DNA of 64,000 bases from Deinococcus aetherius (GTDB taxonomy: Bacteria > Deinococcota > Deinococci > Deinococcales > Deinococcaceae), in the NCBI RefSeq assembly GCF_025997855.1, contig NZ_AP026560.1:2305001-2369000 (forward strand). The letters are read 5' to 3'. Below are positions 1 to 12,636 of this stretch, in pieces. A program made the translations under genes and the position numbers. The notes under the pieces are model-generated. The model searched no databases. It was not told the origin of the DNA and saw nothing but the letters and a program-made list of their open reading frames with translations. How positions within the stretch are numbered: position 1 is the stretch's first letter; the number at the start of each line of letters is the position of its first letter.

Positions 1-1
1 T

Positions 2-433
2 GTTCCCGCCGCCCTGGCCGAGTTCGCGCGGGTGCTGCGACCCGGTGGACGGTTCCTGGCGGTGACGAACGCCTCCGGGTACATGTCCGAATTGTGGGAC
101 GTTGTGGCGAAGGTCGTGCCGGACGAATCCGCGCTCGCCGGACTGCTGAAGAGCCGGGCGGGGTCGGCGGTGTTCTCGGAGTTGAACGGGGAGGCCCTGG
201 TGCGGGAGGCGTTCGGCAACGTCCACGTCGAATTCCTCGACAACGCCCTCGTCTTCCCCTCGCCTGGGCCGGTGCTGGCCTACCTGGAGTCCATGACGGC
301 GCTGCAACGCCTGGCCGCGCAGGACCGGACCCGCGTCCGCGCCGCCCTCGGAGATGCCCTGGCCTCCCGCTTCGGGGCGGGTGGATGGCGAGTCTCCAAG
401 CGTATGGCCTTCACCCGGGCCAGGAAGGGGTGA
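2..433 (+). CDS. Class I SAM-dependent methyltransferase, C-terminal part
   Basis: The frame is open from the window edge to a TGA at 431-433 (143 residues visible), so the start and the SAM-binding glycine loop lie upstream. The visible part begins with an LRPGGRF segment followed by a short strand (LAVTN), which is the usual stretch after motif II of class I methyltransferases. The C-terminus (SKRMAFTRARKG) is a typical final strand region. The substrate cannot be told. It is followed by a compact hairpin and then a convergent EamA gene. The family is fairly secure; a specific function is not claimed. Confidence 0.75.
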   Translation, partial: VPAALAEFARVLRPGGRFLAVTNASGYMSELWDVVAKVVPDESALAGLLKSRAGSAVFSELNGEALVREAFGNVHVEFLDNALVFPSPGPVLAYLESMTALQRLAAQDRTRVRAALGDALASRFGAGGWRVSKRMAFTRARKG

Positions 434-436
434 GGC

Positions 437-454
437 CCGGGGAAGCGTCCCCGG
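437..454. terminator. Hairpin between convergent genes
   Basis: CCGGGGA and TCCCCGG form a 7-bp stem with a 4-base loop, placed between two converging reading frames. There is no T-run, so intrinsic termination is uncertain. Confidence 0.35.
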
Positions 455-461
455 TCGGCCC

Positions 462-901
462 TCAGCGGTCGCTCGCCATCAGGTACACCCCCGCCAGCAG
501 CACGAGGACCCCGACCCACCCCTGCCACCCGTGCGGCTCCCGGAAGGCCAGGGCGCTGAGGAGGAAGATGAAGGCGAGGCTGAGGCGGTCGAGGGCCGCC
601 ACGCCCGCCGTCGGCCCGATCCTGAGCGCAGCGAAGTACGCCAGCCATGAGCCCGCCCCGCTCATCCCCGCCAGGACGATGAACAGCCACGCCCGCCGAG
701 TTCCGTCTTTCTGCTCGGAAGGGGCCCCAGTTGCCCCGTCCCAAACGCCACCCCAACCATCACCAGCGCCATGATGACCGCGCGCAGGGCCGTGGCGAGG
801 GTCGGGTTCACGCCCTCCAGCCCCAGCTTGCCGAACATCGTGACGCCCGCCCCGCCGAGGGCCGCGAGCAGGCCGAGGGCGATCCATCCCGGGGAGTTCA
901 T
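462..901 (-). pseudogene. EamA/DMT-family membrane protein, frameshifted
   Basis: Two overlapping minus-strand frames together give one EamA-type protein of about 146 residues. The first frame starts at ATG 901 ([19 protein letters not shown]) and is meaningful down to about 716. The second carries the rest ([20 protein letters not shown] to [10 protein letters not shown]). One base appears to be missing near 712-720. There is no stop inside the joined segment and both parts look well conserved, with four or five hydrophobic segments as in single-EamA-domain transporters. A recent pseudogene or a sequencing error are equally possible. No classical slippery heptamer is present at the junction. 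Confidence 0.7.
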
Positions 902-960
902 GAGGGCATGATGCGCCGACTCTCCGCCATTCGGCCCTTCCCCCTTCCTCCCGACTCCTT

Positions 961-966
961 TACACT
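961..966 (+). promoter_or_regulatory. -10 element (TACACT) for leaderless leader ORF of leuS
   Basis: TACACT fits the TANNNT -10 pattern and lies 7 bases before a GTG at 974, the spacing seen for many other genes in this window. No clear -35 is visible. Confidence 0.6.
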
Positions 967-972
967 GTCTCC

Positions 973-1072
<100 letters not shown>

Positions 1073-1086
1073 AAGGAGTAGCCGAC

Positions 1087-3552
<2,466 letters not shown>

Positions 3553-3570
3553 GGACACGCGGAGAAAGCA

Positions 3571-3610
3571 CCCCACCCCGCCTGACTCGGCCGGGTGGGG
3601 CTTCTCTTTG
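3571..3610 (+). terminator. leuS terminator
   Basis: CCCCACCC (3571-3578) pairs with GGGTGGGG (3593-3600), followed by CTTCTCTTT. An A-rich stretch before the stem could let it also serve the converging gene. Confidence 0.75.
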
Positions 3611-3685
3611 GGAAGGCATCGACCTGCCTGGGCCGAATTCCTTCAACACCCGTCACGCGGAGCGGCCCTGGGAAGGTCGACCTGA

Positions 3686-3886
3686 TCAGCGGTCGTCCCC
3701 GCCGACTTCCTTCCGGAGCAGCCGTAGCAGGTCCAGGGCCTGCTCGCGGGACAGGGTCAGTTCCTGGGAATCGGCGCCGTACCGGTCTACTACGAGGTAG
3801 ACGCCATCACGCGTGGGGCAGACGTGCAGCCGACCCGCCGGTGTCCAGAAGGAGGTGAGCGGAGGAAGGGGATGGGGGGGTGTCAT
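3686..3886 (-). CDS. Small hypothetical protein, 66 aa
   Basis: Read from ATG 3886 (MTPPHPLPPLT), this gives a compact soluble protein. A beta-rich half (FWTPAGRLHVCPTRDGVYLVVDRYG) is followed by a charged helix (REQALDLLRLLRKEV). A longer upstream frame exists but is glycine-rich and unlikely. I do not recognise the family. Sequence complexity and GC-skewed third positions support a real gene. It converges on leuS across that gene's terminator. Confidence 0.6.
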   Translation of the reverse strand: MTPPHPLPPLTSFWTPAGRLHVCPTRDGVYLVVDRYGADSQELTLSREQALDLLRLLRKEVGGDDR

Positions 3887-3979
3887 GGCCTGCGTCAAGG
3901 GTAGAGTGTGAGATTCTTCATTTTCCACCACGAATCCGCCCCCCCCATTGCCCGGCATTGGGGGTATACGCGTTGAGGC

Positions 3980-4114
3980 TCAGGAAGCCCGGGGCTGATC
4001 CGAAGTCCACCGCAGGTCCTCCGCCGCCAGTTCCCGGTCTTCCCGGGTCAGGGACAGGAAAGCGAGCACCATCAGCAGGAGGATGGCGGCGGCCAGCACG
4101 AGGACAAGTTCCAT
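3980..4114 (-). CDS. Small single-pass membrane protein, 44 aa
   Basis: ATG at 4114, TGA at 3980-3982. Residues 2-22 (MELVLVLAAAILLLMVLAFL) form one clear transmembrane helix. It is followed by a charged, mostly acidic cytosolic tail (TREDRELAAEDLRW). Such N-out, one-helix microproteins often modulate a larger membrane partner, but none is obvious here. It lies about 100 bases upstream of the 66-aa gene on the same strand, so the two could share a transcript. Support comes from composition only. Confidence 0.5.
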   Translation of the reverse strand: MELVLVLAAAILLLMVLAFLSLTREDRELAAEDLRWTSDQPRAS

Positions 4115-4221
4115 GGCTCAGTGTGCGGAAAGTCACACCTCCCCGGGTGACGGGCGCTTTCCGAAACGCCTACCTGGACTTGAGGGAACCTGGAAAGTCC
4201 GGGGGAAGGCGGGCCGCCCGG

Positions 4222-4389
4222 TCAGGAGGTCGTCTGCGGGGAGGGGCCGGGAATGGGGGGAGGAGACGGGTCGCCGCCCGCCTCCGGTGCCGCCCTGACC
4301 TCACCCTCCACCGGCTCGGCTCCCGTCAGCGCCTCGCGCAGCATCCGGACCTGTTCAGCGTTCGCCTGGGCGTGGGCATCGTCACTCAT
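4222..4389 (-). CDS. Small acidic hypothetical protein, 55 aa
   Basis: Read from ATG 4389 (MSDDAHAQANAEQVRMLREALTG), this has a helical, acidic first half and a Pro/Gly/Ser-rich tail. The first 25 residues look like a real amphipathic helix; the tail is low complexity. No family is recognised and no convincing promoter or ribosome binding site is seen, so confidence is limited. Confidence 0.4.
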   Translation of the reverse strand: MSDDAHAQANAEQVRMLREALTGAEPVEGEVRAAPEAGGDPSPPPIPGPSPQTTS

Positions 4390-4453
4390 GGGGGCAGGGT
4401 GACACGCGGGGCGGGGTGGGGTGGCCGCAGATGCCGCGCCCGCCCCCGACCCT

Positions 4454-4630
4454 GAGCGCGTGTTTGGAAAGGGAATTTGAAAAGGGAAATCGTGCTCCTC
4501 CCCCCTTACGGGGACCGGGCCGGCTCGCGCCGCGAGACTCGCAGAGCTGCTGGCAGAGGTTGGAAGGGGAACGCAAACGCCACCCCGGCGCGCCCCACTT
4601 CCCACGAGAAGGCCGTTCAAACAGGCGCTA
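4454..4630. mobile_element. MITE-like element with terminal inverted repeats (copy A)
   Basis: The left end at 4454-4470 (GAGCGCGTGTTTGGAAA) is an imperfect inverted match of the right end at 4613-4629 (CCGTTCAAACAGGCGCT). The interior of about 145 bases has no coding potential and contains one of the GC-rich palindromic units. The right end forms part of the TAG stop codon (4628-4630) of the alpha/beta hydrolase gene. The ends resemble those of copy B at 56143-56338. The element is probably a non-autonomous IS derivative; no target duplication is evident. Confidence 0.55.
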
Positions 4631-5593
4631 ACGGTTCTCGCCCCAGAAGGCGTCCAGGGCCGCCCGCACCTCGGTCAGCCTCTCGAAGTGGGGCAGGCCG
4701 TCGGTGCCCTCGATACGGACGGCCCTCACACCGGGGCGCGAGGCGAACTCCGGCAGGCGGTCGAAACTCACGAAGCCGTCGCGGTCGTACAGGACGAGGG
4801 TGGGGACGCCCAGGCGGCTGTAGAGGTCGCGGTAGGCGTCAGGGGTGAAAAGCTGGCCGCTGATGAAGTACAGGGGCGCGTTGCGGGCGCCGGGCTGGCG
4901 GGTGGTCTCCAGGCTGTACTCGACGAGGCCCTGATCCACGGGGCCACGGAAGGAGCGGGCGAGGAAGAGTTCGATACTGGGCCGGGTCCGCAGCAGGGCG
5001 TACAGGGGCGTGCCCACCGCCCGGAGACGGCGGTAGAGCCGTTGCCCGTCGTCCTCGGCGCTCGCCTGCTGGGTGCCGCGCGAGGCTCCGAGGCCGCTGG
5101 GGCTGATCAGGGCCAGGGTCCGGATGTGGGGCTCGCTCAACGCGGCCCGGGCCGCGAACTCGCTCCCCAGGCTGAGGGCCACCACGTCCACGTCGCCTCC
5201 AAGCTGCGAGACGAGTGCGGCCAGCGCGGAGGTCATCAGCTCGGGGGTGTAGGGCACGTCGGGGCGGTCGCTGCTGCCGAAGCCGGGCCACTCCAACGCG
5301 TAGAGGGGCCGGGTGCCCGCGTAGGCGTCCCAGAGCGGTTTCATCTCGTAGGCGCTCGCGGCGGCGTTCACCGACGGGGTGAGGACCAGGGGTCGCCCGT
5401 CTCCCCGGGGATCGGCGTAGTACGCCACCCGCCCGATCCCCGGCAGGTCGAGAAAGCGCCGCTCGCCGGAGAGCGCGGGGCGCAGGGCCGGGGCGGGAGA
5501 GCCCGGAGGCAGCGTCCGCGCGGCGGCCACCCCCACGAGCACGAGCAGGGCAGCGAGGGGCAGGCGCCAGCGGCGGCCGGAGCGCGGGGTCAT
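4628..5593 (-). CDS. Alpha/beta hydrolase, membrane-anchored or secreted
   Basis: The N-terminus ([25 protein letters not shown]) is a basic stretch plus hydrophobic helix, that is a signal peptide or anchor. An alpha/beta-hydrolase fold follows: an [13 protein letters not shown] loop, the nucleophile elbow in [10 protein letters not shown] (Ser within L-S-L-G), the acid region after [12 protein letters not shown], and a late His in GLPHFERL. I chose ATG 5593 over a GTG at 5647 because the signal peptide then starts at the N-terminus; the extension would add 18 residues. The stop codon is formed with the end of MITE copy A. The substrate is unknown; esterase or lipase-like. Confidence 0.8.
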   Translation of the reverse strand: MTPRSGRRWRLPLAALLVLVGVAAARTLPPGSPAPALRPALSGERRFLDLPGIGRVAYYADPRGDGRPLVLTPSVNAAASAYEMKPLWDAYAGTRPLYALEWPGFGSSDRPDVPYTPELMTSALAALVSQLGGDVDVVALSLGSEFAARAALSEPHIRTLALISPSGLGASRGTQQASAEDDGQRLYRRLRAVGTPLYALLRTRPSIELFLARSFRGPVDQGLVEYSLETTRQPGARNAPLYFISGQLFTPDAYRDLYSRLGVPTLVLYDRDGFVSFDRLPEFASRPGVRAVRIEGTDGLPHFERLTEVRAALDAFWGENR

Positions 5594-5679
5594 ACGGCGA
5601 TCTTTCGGCCCGGGCGGGAGGAGGACTGTCGGGAAGAGCACCTTCACCCTCTGTTAGCGCACTTCCACCCCGAGGACGC

Positions 5680-6159
5680 TCAGTTCAATCGCTCGGGGCT
5701 CGGCGGCACGGGGACCTCCTCGCCCGCGTAGACGGCGGCCACGTCGCGCAGCAGGCGGCGGGCGAGGGCGATCAGGTCGTCTTCCGTGGTGCCGGTCAGG
5801 TGGAAGGCGCCGCGCCCCCCGTACTCCCCCACGAAGGCGCCGCCCTCGCGTCGAACGCGGACGAGCACCTCGCACAGGCCGAGCCTCAGCCACGCGGCGT
5901 ACCAGCCCCCGGGGGGGACGGGCCGCAGGCGGTTCTCGGGGTCGGGGGTGAGGTCGAGCGTCACGTTGTTGAGGGGGAGTCCCGGGCCGCTCGCGGTGCG
6001 CAGGGCGTGGTACAGGGCGTTCAGGAACGCCTCGCAGGCCCGCTGCTCGGCCTGCCGGGCGTCGGCGGCGCGGCGGATGGCGGCTTGCAGGGCGTCGAAG
6101 TCGTTCACGGGCCATTCGTACCACGCGCGGGCGCCGGGCGGGGAAGCGCACGCCTCCAT
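5680..6159 (-). CDS. Hypothetical protein, 159 aa
   Basis: ATG at 6159 ([16 protein letters not shown]). The protein looks like a mixed helix/strand cytosolic domain: helix at about 20-55, then [30 protein letters not shown], a strand-rich middle, and a final helix before an acidic proline-rich tail. I do not recognise a Pfam family. It is divergent from the LpxB-like gene, with only 21 bases between the two start codons, so the promoters overlap. The frame remains open far upstream, but that part is a shadow of the opposite gene. Confidence 0.7.
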   Translation of the reverse strand: MEACASPPGARAWYEWPVNDFDALQAAIRRAADARQAEQRACEAFLNALYHALRTASGPGLPLNNVTLDLTPDPENRLRPVPPGGWYAAWLRLGLCEVLVRVRREGGAFVGEYGGRGAFHLTGTTEDDLIALARRLLRDVAAVYAGEEVPVPPSPERLN

Positions 6160-6167
6160 TGGCCCGC

Positions 6168-6173
6168 TATCCT
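6168..6173 (+). promoter_or_regulatory. -10 element (TATCCT), leaderless
   Basis: TATCCT lies 7 bases before the GTG at 6181; no ribosome binding site is present. Confidence 0.65.
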
Positions 6174-6180
6174 GCCCCCC

Positions 6181-7407
6181 GTGAACTTCCCCGCCCCCCG
6201 GCCCGCCTTTCTCGTCTCGAACGGCACGGCGGAGGACCTGATCGGGGCGCGGCTGCTGGGCCACCTCGGCGCGGCGCCTCCTGGAGTGGGGGCGCGGGTG
6301 CTGCCGCTCGTGGGCGCGGGGCGGGCCTACGCGGGGGTGCCGGGTGTGACGCGGGTGGGCGAGGAACTGCCCCTCCCCAGCGGGGGCTTTCCCTTCGGCA
6401 GCGCGGCGAACCTGCTCGCGGACCTGCGGGCGGGGCTGGTGGGCGGGTCGCTGCGGCAGTGGCGGGACGCGGCGCGGGCTGCGCGGGGCGCGGGCGCGGT
6501 CGTCGTGGTGGGGGACGCCTACGCCCTGATGGTGGGGACGCTGGCGGCGCGGGCGGCAGGGGTGCCACTCGTCCACGTCCAGCCGCTCCTGAGCGCGCAC
6601 TACCTGGAGGGGCTGGGCCTGCGGGGGGCCCTCTCCGAACTCAACGCCCTGGGCGCCAACCTCCCGATGCCGTACGAGTTGCGGCTGGCACGCGGGGCGC
6701 GGGCGGTCTTCGTGCGCGACGCCGAGACGGAGCAGTACTACCGGGCGCGGGGAGTCCCGGCACACTGGGCGGGGAGCTTCGCCCTCGACGTGCTGCCCCC
6801 GCCCGAACGGGACCTCCCGGCGCTGACGCGAGGTCGTGCAGTCCTCGCCCTCCTGCCCGGCTCGCGGGAGGACCACCGGGAGAGCCTGCCCGTGATGCTG
6901 CGGGCGGCGGCGCGGGTGCCAGGGACGGTGGGGGTCGTCGCGTGGCCGCACAGGTGGGACGCCGTGACCCTGCCGGACGGCTGGACGCTGCGGGTGGAGG
7001 ACGACCGGACCGCCCGGGCGGAGGGCGAGGGGGCCCGGGCTCTCCTCCTGCGCGGCGCGTTCGGGGCGGTCGCACGGGCGGCGGACGTGGCGGTGGGCAC
7101 GGCGGGCACCGCGAACGAGCAACTGGCGGGTCTGGGCGTGCCCGTCGTGGCCTTTCCGACGGGCGGGCCGCAGTACACGGCAGGCTTCGCGCGGCGGCAG
7201 GGACGGCTCCTGGGGGACGCGCTGAGCGTGGTCGCCCCCAGCCCGGAGGCCGTGGCGGCGGAGGTGCGCGCTCTGCTCGGGGACCCGGCGCGGCGGGCGC
7301 GGGCGGCGGTGGCGGGGCTGGGCCGGGTGGGCGCGGCGGGGGCCCTTCCCGTCATCGCCGCCGAGGTGCGTGGGCTGCTCGGCGGGGCATCCTCCTACCC
7401 CCCGTAA
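6181..7407 (+). CDS. LpxB-like glycosyltransferase (lipid-A-disaccharide synthase-related)
   Basis: 408 residues starting at GTG 6181 ([20 protein letters not shown]). It has the two-Rossmann GT-B layout. The middle holds a [17 protein letters not shown] motif, a hallmark of LpxB-type enzymes. The C-terminal half has [21 protein letters not shown], the acceptor/donor site loop. Established knowledge: a related family of LpxB-like proteins occurs in cyanobacteria and deinococci. Deinococcus has no canonical lipid A, so the acceptor must be another envelope glycolipid. It begins a block of envelope-glycan genes. Confidence 0.8.
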   Translation: MNFPAPRPAFLVSNGTAEDLIGARLLGHLGAAPPGVGARVLPLVGAGRAYAGVPGVTRVGEELPLPSGGFPFGSAANLLADLRAGLVGGSLRQWRDAARAARGAGAVVVVGDAYALMVGTLAARAAGVPLVHVQPLLSAHYLEGLGLRGALSELNALGANLPMPYELRLARGARAVFVRDAETEQYYRARGVPAHWAGSFALDVLPPPERDLPALTRGRAVLALLPGSREDHRESLPVMLRAAARVPGTVGVVAWPHRWDAVTLPDGWTLRVEDDRTARAEGEGARALLLRGAFGAVARAADVAVGTAGTANEQLAGLGVPVVAFPTGGPQYTAGFARRQGRLLGDALSVVAPSPEAVAAEVRALLGDPARRARAAVAGLGRVGAAGALPVIAAEVRGLLGGASSYPP

Positions 7408-8117
7408 CTCGACCGCAGACGCAACAGGCCGTCCCGAAATCCGATGGGGCGCGGAGGCAGGTCGCGCAGCAGGACGGGCGTCAGCCCCCGCGCCCTCAAC
7501 CCGGCGAGCAGCAGGTCGAGCAGGTCGGGCGTCACCCCGGGGCCGTCGTGCAGCAGGATCACGCTCCCCGGGCGGACTTGCCCAAGCGTCCGCCCGGCGA
7601 GATCGGCGGCGGGCGCAGGGGTCCAGTCGCGGCCCTCCACGTCCCAGAGGGCGACTTCGCGGCGGGCGAGGCGGGCGAGGAGGCGGGTCAGGGGGCTGTG
7701 GCCGCCGTAGGGGGGGCGGTAGAGGTGGGGCCCCAGCTCCCCGGCGCGGGGGTGCCAGCGCACCTGGGCCCACTCCCGCCCGGGGGGCAGCCGCAGGGCG
7801 TGGGTGTGCCAGCGGCCGTGCGACTCGACCTGATGCCCTGCGTCCCTCAGCGCCCGCAGGAGATCCGGGAACCCAGCGCACGCCGGGGCTGTCACGAAGA
7901 AGGTGGCGGGGGCGCGGTGCCGGGCGAGCACCGCCAGCAGCTCACCCGTCCGCTCCCCCGGCCCGTCGTCGAAGGTGACGGCGACCCGGCCGGAGGTGCG
8001 GTCCCCGGGGCCCAGGGCACCCCACCCGGCGGCGCGGCCCAGCACGTCGGCGAGGAGGACGGCGAGGGCGGCCAGAGCGAGCGGGATGCGCGCCCAGGAG
8101 GGGACGCCCGGCCTCAA
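7395..8117 (-). CDS. Polysaccharide deacetylase (NodB domain), membrane-anchored
   Basis: 240 residues from a TTG at 8117 that overlaps the stop of the upstream MFS gene (TTGA), so translation is probably coupled. Residues 9-27 form an N-terminal membrane anchor. The NodB motif 1 TFDDGP is at 48-53 and the metal-binding H-x3-H is His100/His104 in [18 protein letters not shown] is motif 3 and VILLHDGPG motif 5. It is likely a de-N-acetylase of cell-wall or exopolysaccharide amino sugars acting outside the membrane. The 3' end overlaps the converging LpxB-like gene by 13 bases. Confidence 0.85.
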   Translation of the reverse strand: MRPGVPSWARIPLALAALAVLLADVLGRAAGWGALGPGDRTSGRVAVTFDDGPGERTGELLAVLARHRAPATFFVTAPACAGFPDLLRALRDAGHQVESHGRWHTHALRLPPGREWAQVRWHPRAGELGPHLYRPPYGGHSPLTRLLARLARREVALWDVEGRDWTPAPAADLAGRTLGQVRPGSVILLHDGPGVTPDLLDLLLAGLRARGLTPVLLRDLPPRPIGFRDGLLRLRSSYGG

Positions 8118-9313
8118 GCGGGCTGTGCCCCCCGGCCCTCGGGGAACGCGCGGCGGAAGATGATGTACACGGTGGCCGTCGTCAGCGCCAGCAGGCCTCC
8201 CACCAGGAAGGGGCCGGGCACGCCGAGCTGCGCGAAGGCCAGGCTGCCGAGCAGCGGGCCCAGGGCCGTGCCCGCGTTCTCGAAGGTCATCAGGGCGCCC
8301 CAGGCGGCGGGGCGCTCGGCCTCGGGCAGGGTGCCCGTGACGAGGGCAGCCCAGCCGGGCGAGATGCAGGCGTACCCCAGGCCCGCCACCGCCGCCAGGG
8401 GGTAGAGCGCCCACACGGGCGGGGTGGCCGAGATGGCGGTCAGGGCGAGGCCGACCAGGGCGAAGCCCGCCGTCAGGGCGAGCCGGGCCCGGCCCCGGTC
8501 CGCCACCCGCCCGGTGAAGGGCAGCGAGCCGTAGGCGACCACCCCGCCCACCACGAGCAGGGCGACCATGCCCCAGTAGTTCAACCCCAGCCCCGGAGCG
8601 AGGGTAAACAGCAGCAGCCCGAGCATGGACATGGTGACGTTTTGCATGAAGGCGGCGGGCAGCAGCGGCGCCAGCGCCCGGGCGGCGCGGCGCACCCTCT
8701 CCGGCGCCGGGGCCTTTCCCTCCTCCCGGGGCCGCACCGGGCGGGCGGGGAGGGCAAGGGTGGCGAGGACCCCCAGCGTCTGCATGCCCAGCGCGACGAG
8801 CAGGGCGAGCCCCGGGTCCCCCTGGGCCAGCCCCCCCATCAGCAGGACTCCCCCGCCCACGAGCGGCATCACCCCCAGCGCGACCCCGGTGATCGCCCGG
8901 CCCTGGTAGCCCTCGCGCGCCGCGTCGGCGGTAAGGTTCATCGCCCCCGGCCACATCGCCGCGAAGCCGACTCCGTGCAGGGCGGCGACGAGGACGAGCA
9001 ACCACGGCCAGTGCGCCAGCGGCAACAGCGCGAGCGCCAGGAGGCTGAGCAACGCCCCCAGGAGCATGACCACCCGCAGGCCGCGCCGGGCGATCAGGGC
9101 TCCCGCCGGGCCGCGCATCAGGGTGTCGGCCGCGAAGTGGGCGGTCCACGCCAGGCCCACGGCGGCCTGGGGGAGACCCAGTTCGCGGGGGCCTGCCTGC
9201 GGCAGGTAGGCCGCGTACACCCCGCTGCGCACGAACTCCGCGCAGGCGAGCGCGGCGGCGGCGGCGACGACGGGGCCCAGGGTGCCCGGGCGCAGCGGCG
9301 AGCGGCGGGTCAT
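8114..9313 (-). CDS. MFS transporter
   Basis: 399 residues with twelve predicted hydrophobic helices in two six-helix halves, split by a charged loop ([18 protein letters not shown]). The second half has a motif-A-like [16 protein letters not shown] 9313 has a GGGGGGAG purine run 2-9 bases upstream. It is translationally coupled to the deacetylase and sits among glycosyltransferases. Export of a glycan or lipid intermediate is plausible, but the sequence alone does not say so. Confidence 0.85.
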   Translation of the reverse strand: MTRRSPLRPGTLGPVVAAAAALACAEFVRSGVYAAYLPQAGPRELGLPQAAVGLAWTAHFAADTLMRGPAGALIARRGLRVVMLLGALLSLLALALLPLAHWPWLLVLVAALHGVGFAAMWPGAMNLTADAAREGYQGRAITGVALGVMPLVGGGVLLMGGLAQGDPGLALLVALGMQTLGVLATLALPARPVRPREEGKAPAPERVRRAARALAPLLPAAFMQNVTMSMLGLLLFTLAPGLGLNYWGMVALLVVGGVVAYGSLPFTGRVADRGRARLALTAGFALVGLALTAISATPPVWALYPLAAVAGLGYACISPGWAALVTGTLPEAERPAAWGALMTFENAGTALGPLLGSLAFAQLGVPGPFLVGGLLALTTATVYIIFRRAFPEGRGAQPA

Positions 9314-9360
9314 CGCTCCCCCCCCGGCGCGGGCGTGACGGGGATTTTGCGATCTCCTGC

Positions 9361-9366
9361 TAGCCT
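9361..9366 (+). promoter_or_regulatory. -10 element (TAGCCT), leaderless
   Basis: TAGCCT is 6 bases before the GTG at 9373. It rules out the in-frame GTG at 9367, which directly abuts the hexamer, as the natural start. Confidence 0.6.
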
Positions 9367-9372
9367 GTGCCC

Positions 9373-10068
<696 letters not shown>

Positions 10069-11358
10069 GGGCCCCCGCCTCCACCGGGAACGGGACCTGA
10101 CGCGGCACCCCCAGGACGCCCGCGTACACGTCGAGCACCCGCTCGGCCACCCCGCCCGGTGTCCAGGCCGTGCCGAAGGCCCGCGCCCCCCGCGAGAGCC
10201 GCGCCCACAGCGCCGGGTCGGCCAGAATCTCGGCGGCGTGACCCCGCAGCGCCCCCACGTCCCCGGGAGGGACGAGGTAGCCGCTCCCCCCGTGCGCCAC
10301 CCCGCTCAGGGTGCCGCGCGCCCCCACCGCCACGACGGGCACGCCCATCAGTTGCGCCTCCTGAAGCACCAGCCCCTGCGTCTCGGTGTCGCTGGCGAAG
10401 AGGAAGAGTTCGGCGAGGCGGTAGTACGCGCCGATCTCGGTCCAGGGGCGCACCCCCAGGAAGCTCACCCGGTCCGCCACCCCCAGCCGCTCGGCGTGAC
10501 CGATCAGGTGCTCGCGCTCGGGCCCCTCCCCCAGCACGACGAGGTGTGCGTCGGGGAGCCCGGCGAGGGCGTCGAGCACGAGGTCGAAACGTTTCTCGCG
10601 GGCGAGGCGACCCACGCTGAGGAGGCGCCGCCTGCCCGCAGGCCAGGGATTCTCGACCGGGGGAGCTTTGCGCAGCACCTCCGGCTCGACGGCGGTGGGG
10701 ATGACGACGGGGTTTTTCACGCCCATCGCCTGCGTGACGTCGAGCATCGCGGCGGTGGGGGTGATCACGGCCTGGGCGCGGCGGTAATACAGCCCCATGA
10801 TCCGGGTGACGATCCCGGTGTGCTTCTGGAGGGGAGTCAGGCCGGGGAGGTAGTGGGTGTACGCCTCGATGTGGGTGTGGTACGTGGTGACGTGGGGCAC
10901 CCGCCACTTGCGGGCCAGCCGCGCGCCCGCCAGCCCCAGGGTCAGCGGCGTGTGGGTGTGGACGAGGTCGTACTTGCGCTCGAAGTCCTTGCGGGTGGGC
11001 CAGGCCAGGCGGTAGGTCGGCAGGAAGACGTAGCGGACACTGGAGACACGCCGCACGTCGGGGCGGGTGTCGTGCTCCTCGGGGCCGTACTCATTCGGAA
11101 AGGAGGGGGCGACCACCTCGACGTGGTGCCCCCGCGCCCGCAGCTCGTCACTCAGCAGTCCGACGCTGGTGACGATGCCGTTCTGGTCGGGCAAGAAGGT
11201 GTCGGTGAACAGACCGATGCGCAGGGGCCTCACGCGACCCCCCCACCCGTCTCTTTGTTAAAGGAAAGCTGAAGCGCCATTGCCCGAGAGCATACGATGC
11301 CGAGGCTGACCCGCGCCTTCATCGCCCTTCAGAAATCCTCACGCGCGCGGGTCACCGC

Positions 11359-11364
11359 TACAGT
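11359..11364 (+). promoter_or_regulatory. -10 element (TACAGT), leaderless
   Basis: TACAGT ends 5 bases before the ATG at 11370. The rest of the 136-base gap from 11234 shows nothing recognisable. Confidence 0.5.
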
Positions 11365-11369
11365 GGCGC

Positions 11370-12422
11370 ATGGCCGTTTCTCCCCAAAAAGCCCACTCCC
11401 GGCTGCCCTTCTCCCTTGTTTCGCAAGCCCTGATCCGGGCCGGGGCCCACGGCGCCCTCCACGGCGGTCACCCCGGCGACCCGCGCGTGGGCCTGACCGT
11501 CCCCGTCGCCACGCCCGCCGAGTTGCGGGAGGCACTCGCGGCCCTGGGGGCGGCCGGGGCACGGGCCACGCTGCTCGTGCCGGTCCGGCTGGCCGACCTC
11601 GACCCGGACACGCTGCGGCTCGCCACCGGGGCCGGGCACGAGGTCGCCGGGCAGGGCGACCCCGCCGGGCTGCCGGGGCTGGAGGTGGCGGCGGGGCAGC
11701 CGGTCACCGCCTGGACCTGGGACGAGGCCCTGACCCTGGGCCAGCTCCGCGCCCTGGCCGCCCGGGGCGTCCGTCCCCTCCCCCTCCCCTCACCGTCGCC
11801 GGAACTCGGCCTGACCCTGCGGGTGCCCCCCGCCGACCTGCCGGGGACCGTGGCGCGGCTGCGGACGCTGAGGTACCGGCCCGTGCCCGTGCGGGAGTTG
11901 CCGGAGCTGCGTGCTGCCACCCCCCGCGACCTCCTCATCCACGTGTACCGCCGCATGGTGGACGACCGGTTCGCGCGGGCGCACGGGGTTCTCCCCCTCA
12001 CCGGGCGGGCGGACGCGGTGATGCGGGTGGCGCTGCGGCCCATGCCGGGGGCGCTGCCCTTCCCGCCCGGCAGCCTCGCCGCCGAACTGCACCTCCACAG
12101 CCCGCGCCTGGTGGGCCTCAACGCGCGGGGTTCCCTGACCGCCTACCGGGCCTATCAGCGGTCCCTGCGGGACGTGGCGGGCGCGCTGCGGGAACGGCCC
12201 GAGTTCGGGGACGCCCGCGCCGTCTTCGCCGTCACCCTCTTCCACGGGCCGCTGGAGAAGAACGGCTTCGCGGTGGTGAGCCTGCCGCCCGCGCAGGCCC
12301 GCGTGTACGGCCTGGGCTTCCGGGTGATGCGGCTGGTGTACGGCACGAGGGTCGCGCCCTCCGAGACCGAGCCCCGGATGGCGTGGATGGAGCGGGAGGC
12401 GTTTCTGGCACGGCACGGGTGA
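11370..12422 (+). CDS. Degenerate polysaccharide-deacetylase/YkoP-like protein
   Basis: 350 residues. The N-terminal half follows the NodB fold in outline (VGLTVPV where TFDDGP would be, RATLLVPV like ATFFV, AGHEVAGQG like GHEIGNH), but the metal-binding Asp and His residues are missing. The C-terminal half (from about 185: LLIHVYRRMVDDRF, ELHLHSPRLVGLN, VFAVTLFHGPLEKNGF) is the kind of domain found fused to or beside Bacillus YkoP/YkoT-type envelope genes. It is probably non-enzymatic in the first domain. It closes the envelope-glycan block. Confidence 0.6.
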   Translation: MAVSPQKAHSRLPFSLVSQALIRAGAHGALHGGHPGDPRVGLTVPVATPAELREALAALGAAGARATLLVPVRLADLDPDTLRLATGAGHEVAGQGDPAGLPGLEVAAGQPVTAWTWDEALTLGQLRALAARGVRPLPLPSPSPELGLTLRVPPADLPGTVARLRTLRYRPVPVRELPELRAATPRDLLIHVYRRMVDDRFARAHGVLPLTGRADAVMRVALRPMPGALPFPPGSLAAELHLHSPRLVGLNARGSLTAYRAYQRSLRDVAGALRERPEFGDARAVFAVTLFHGPLEKNGFAVVSLPPAQARVYGLGFRVMRLVYGTRVAPSETEPRMAWMEREAFLARHG

Positions 12423-12517
12423 GGGCCTGGCCGCACCCCTCAAACCGCTTGAGAGGAATGGCGAACCCGGTGAAAAATGCGTTGTCGTTGTCAAACAGCA
12501 GGACGAGCGGCGCTCGT

Positions 12518-12583
12518 CACCCCTCTCCTTCGGAGCTTGACAGGTCCGCTGCGCGGCTCTGCGAGTCACCCGCAAGGGGAGAG
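12518..12583. repeat. GC-rich palindromic repeat unit
   Basis: The block runs from CACCCCTCTCCTTCGGAGC to GAGTCACCCGCAAGGGGAGAG, with CTCTCC/GGAGAG-type ends. It resembles units at about 4490-4600, 41014-41255, 54056-54085 and 56195-56285. The rest of the 12423-12677 gap has no gene signal. Confidence 0.5.
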
Positions 12584-12636
12584 ACCGAGGGCGAGACGCT
12601 GTTCCGCGTATTGCGCATCGGGCACTCAAAGAGGCG

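Noticed and set aside
700..725. Programmed -1 frameshift in the EamA gene
   Set aside because: No X-XXY-YYZ slippery heptamer in the right frame at the junction.
5593..5647. GTG 5647 as start of the alpha/beta hydrolase
   Set aside because: It would place 18 unrelated residues before the signal peptide; ATG 5593 is preferred, although GAGG before the GTG keeps it possible.
6160..7881. Long N-terminal extension of the 159-aa minus-strand gene
   Set aside because: It is antisense to the LpxB-like gene and has low-complexity Arg/Pro composition; ATG 6159 fits better.
8118..9149. N-terminal extension of the NodB deacetylase frame
   Set aside because: It lies within the MFS gene in another frame; the TTG at 8117 gives the coupled start and a normal anchor.
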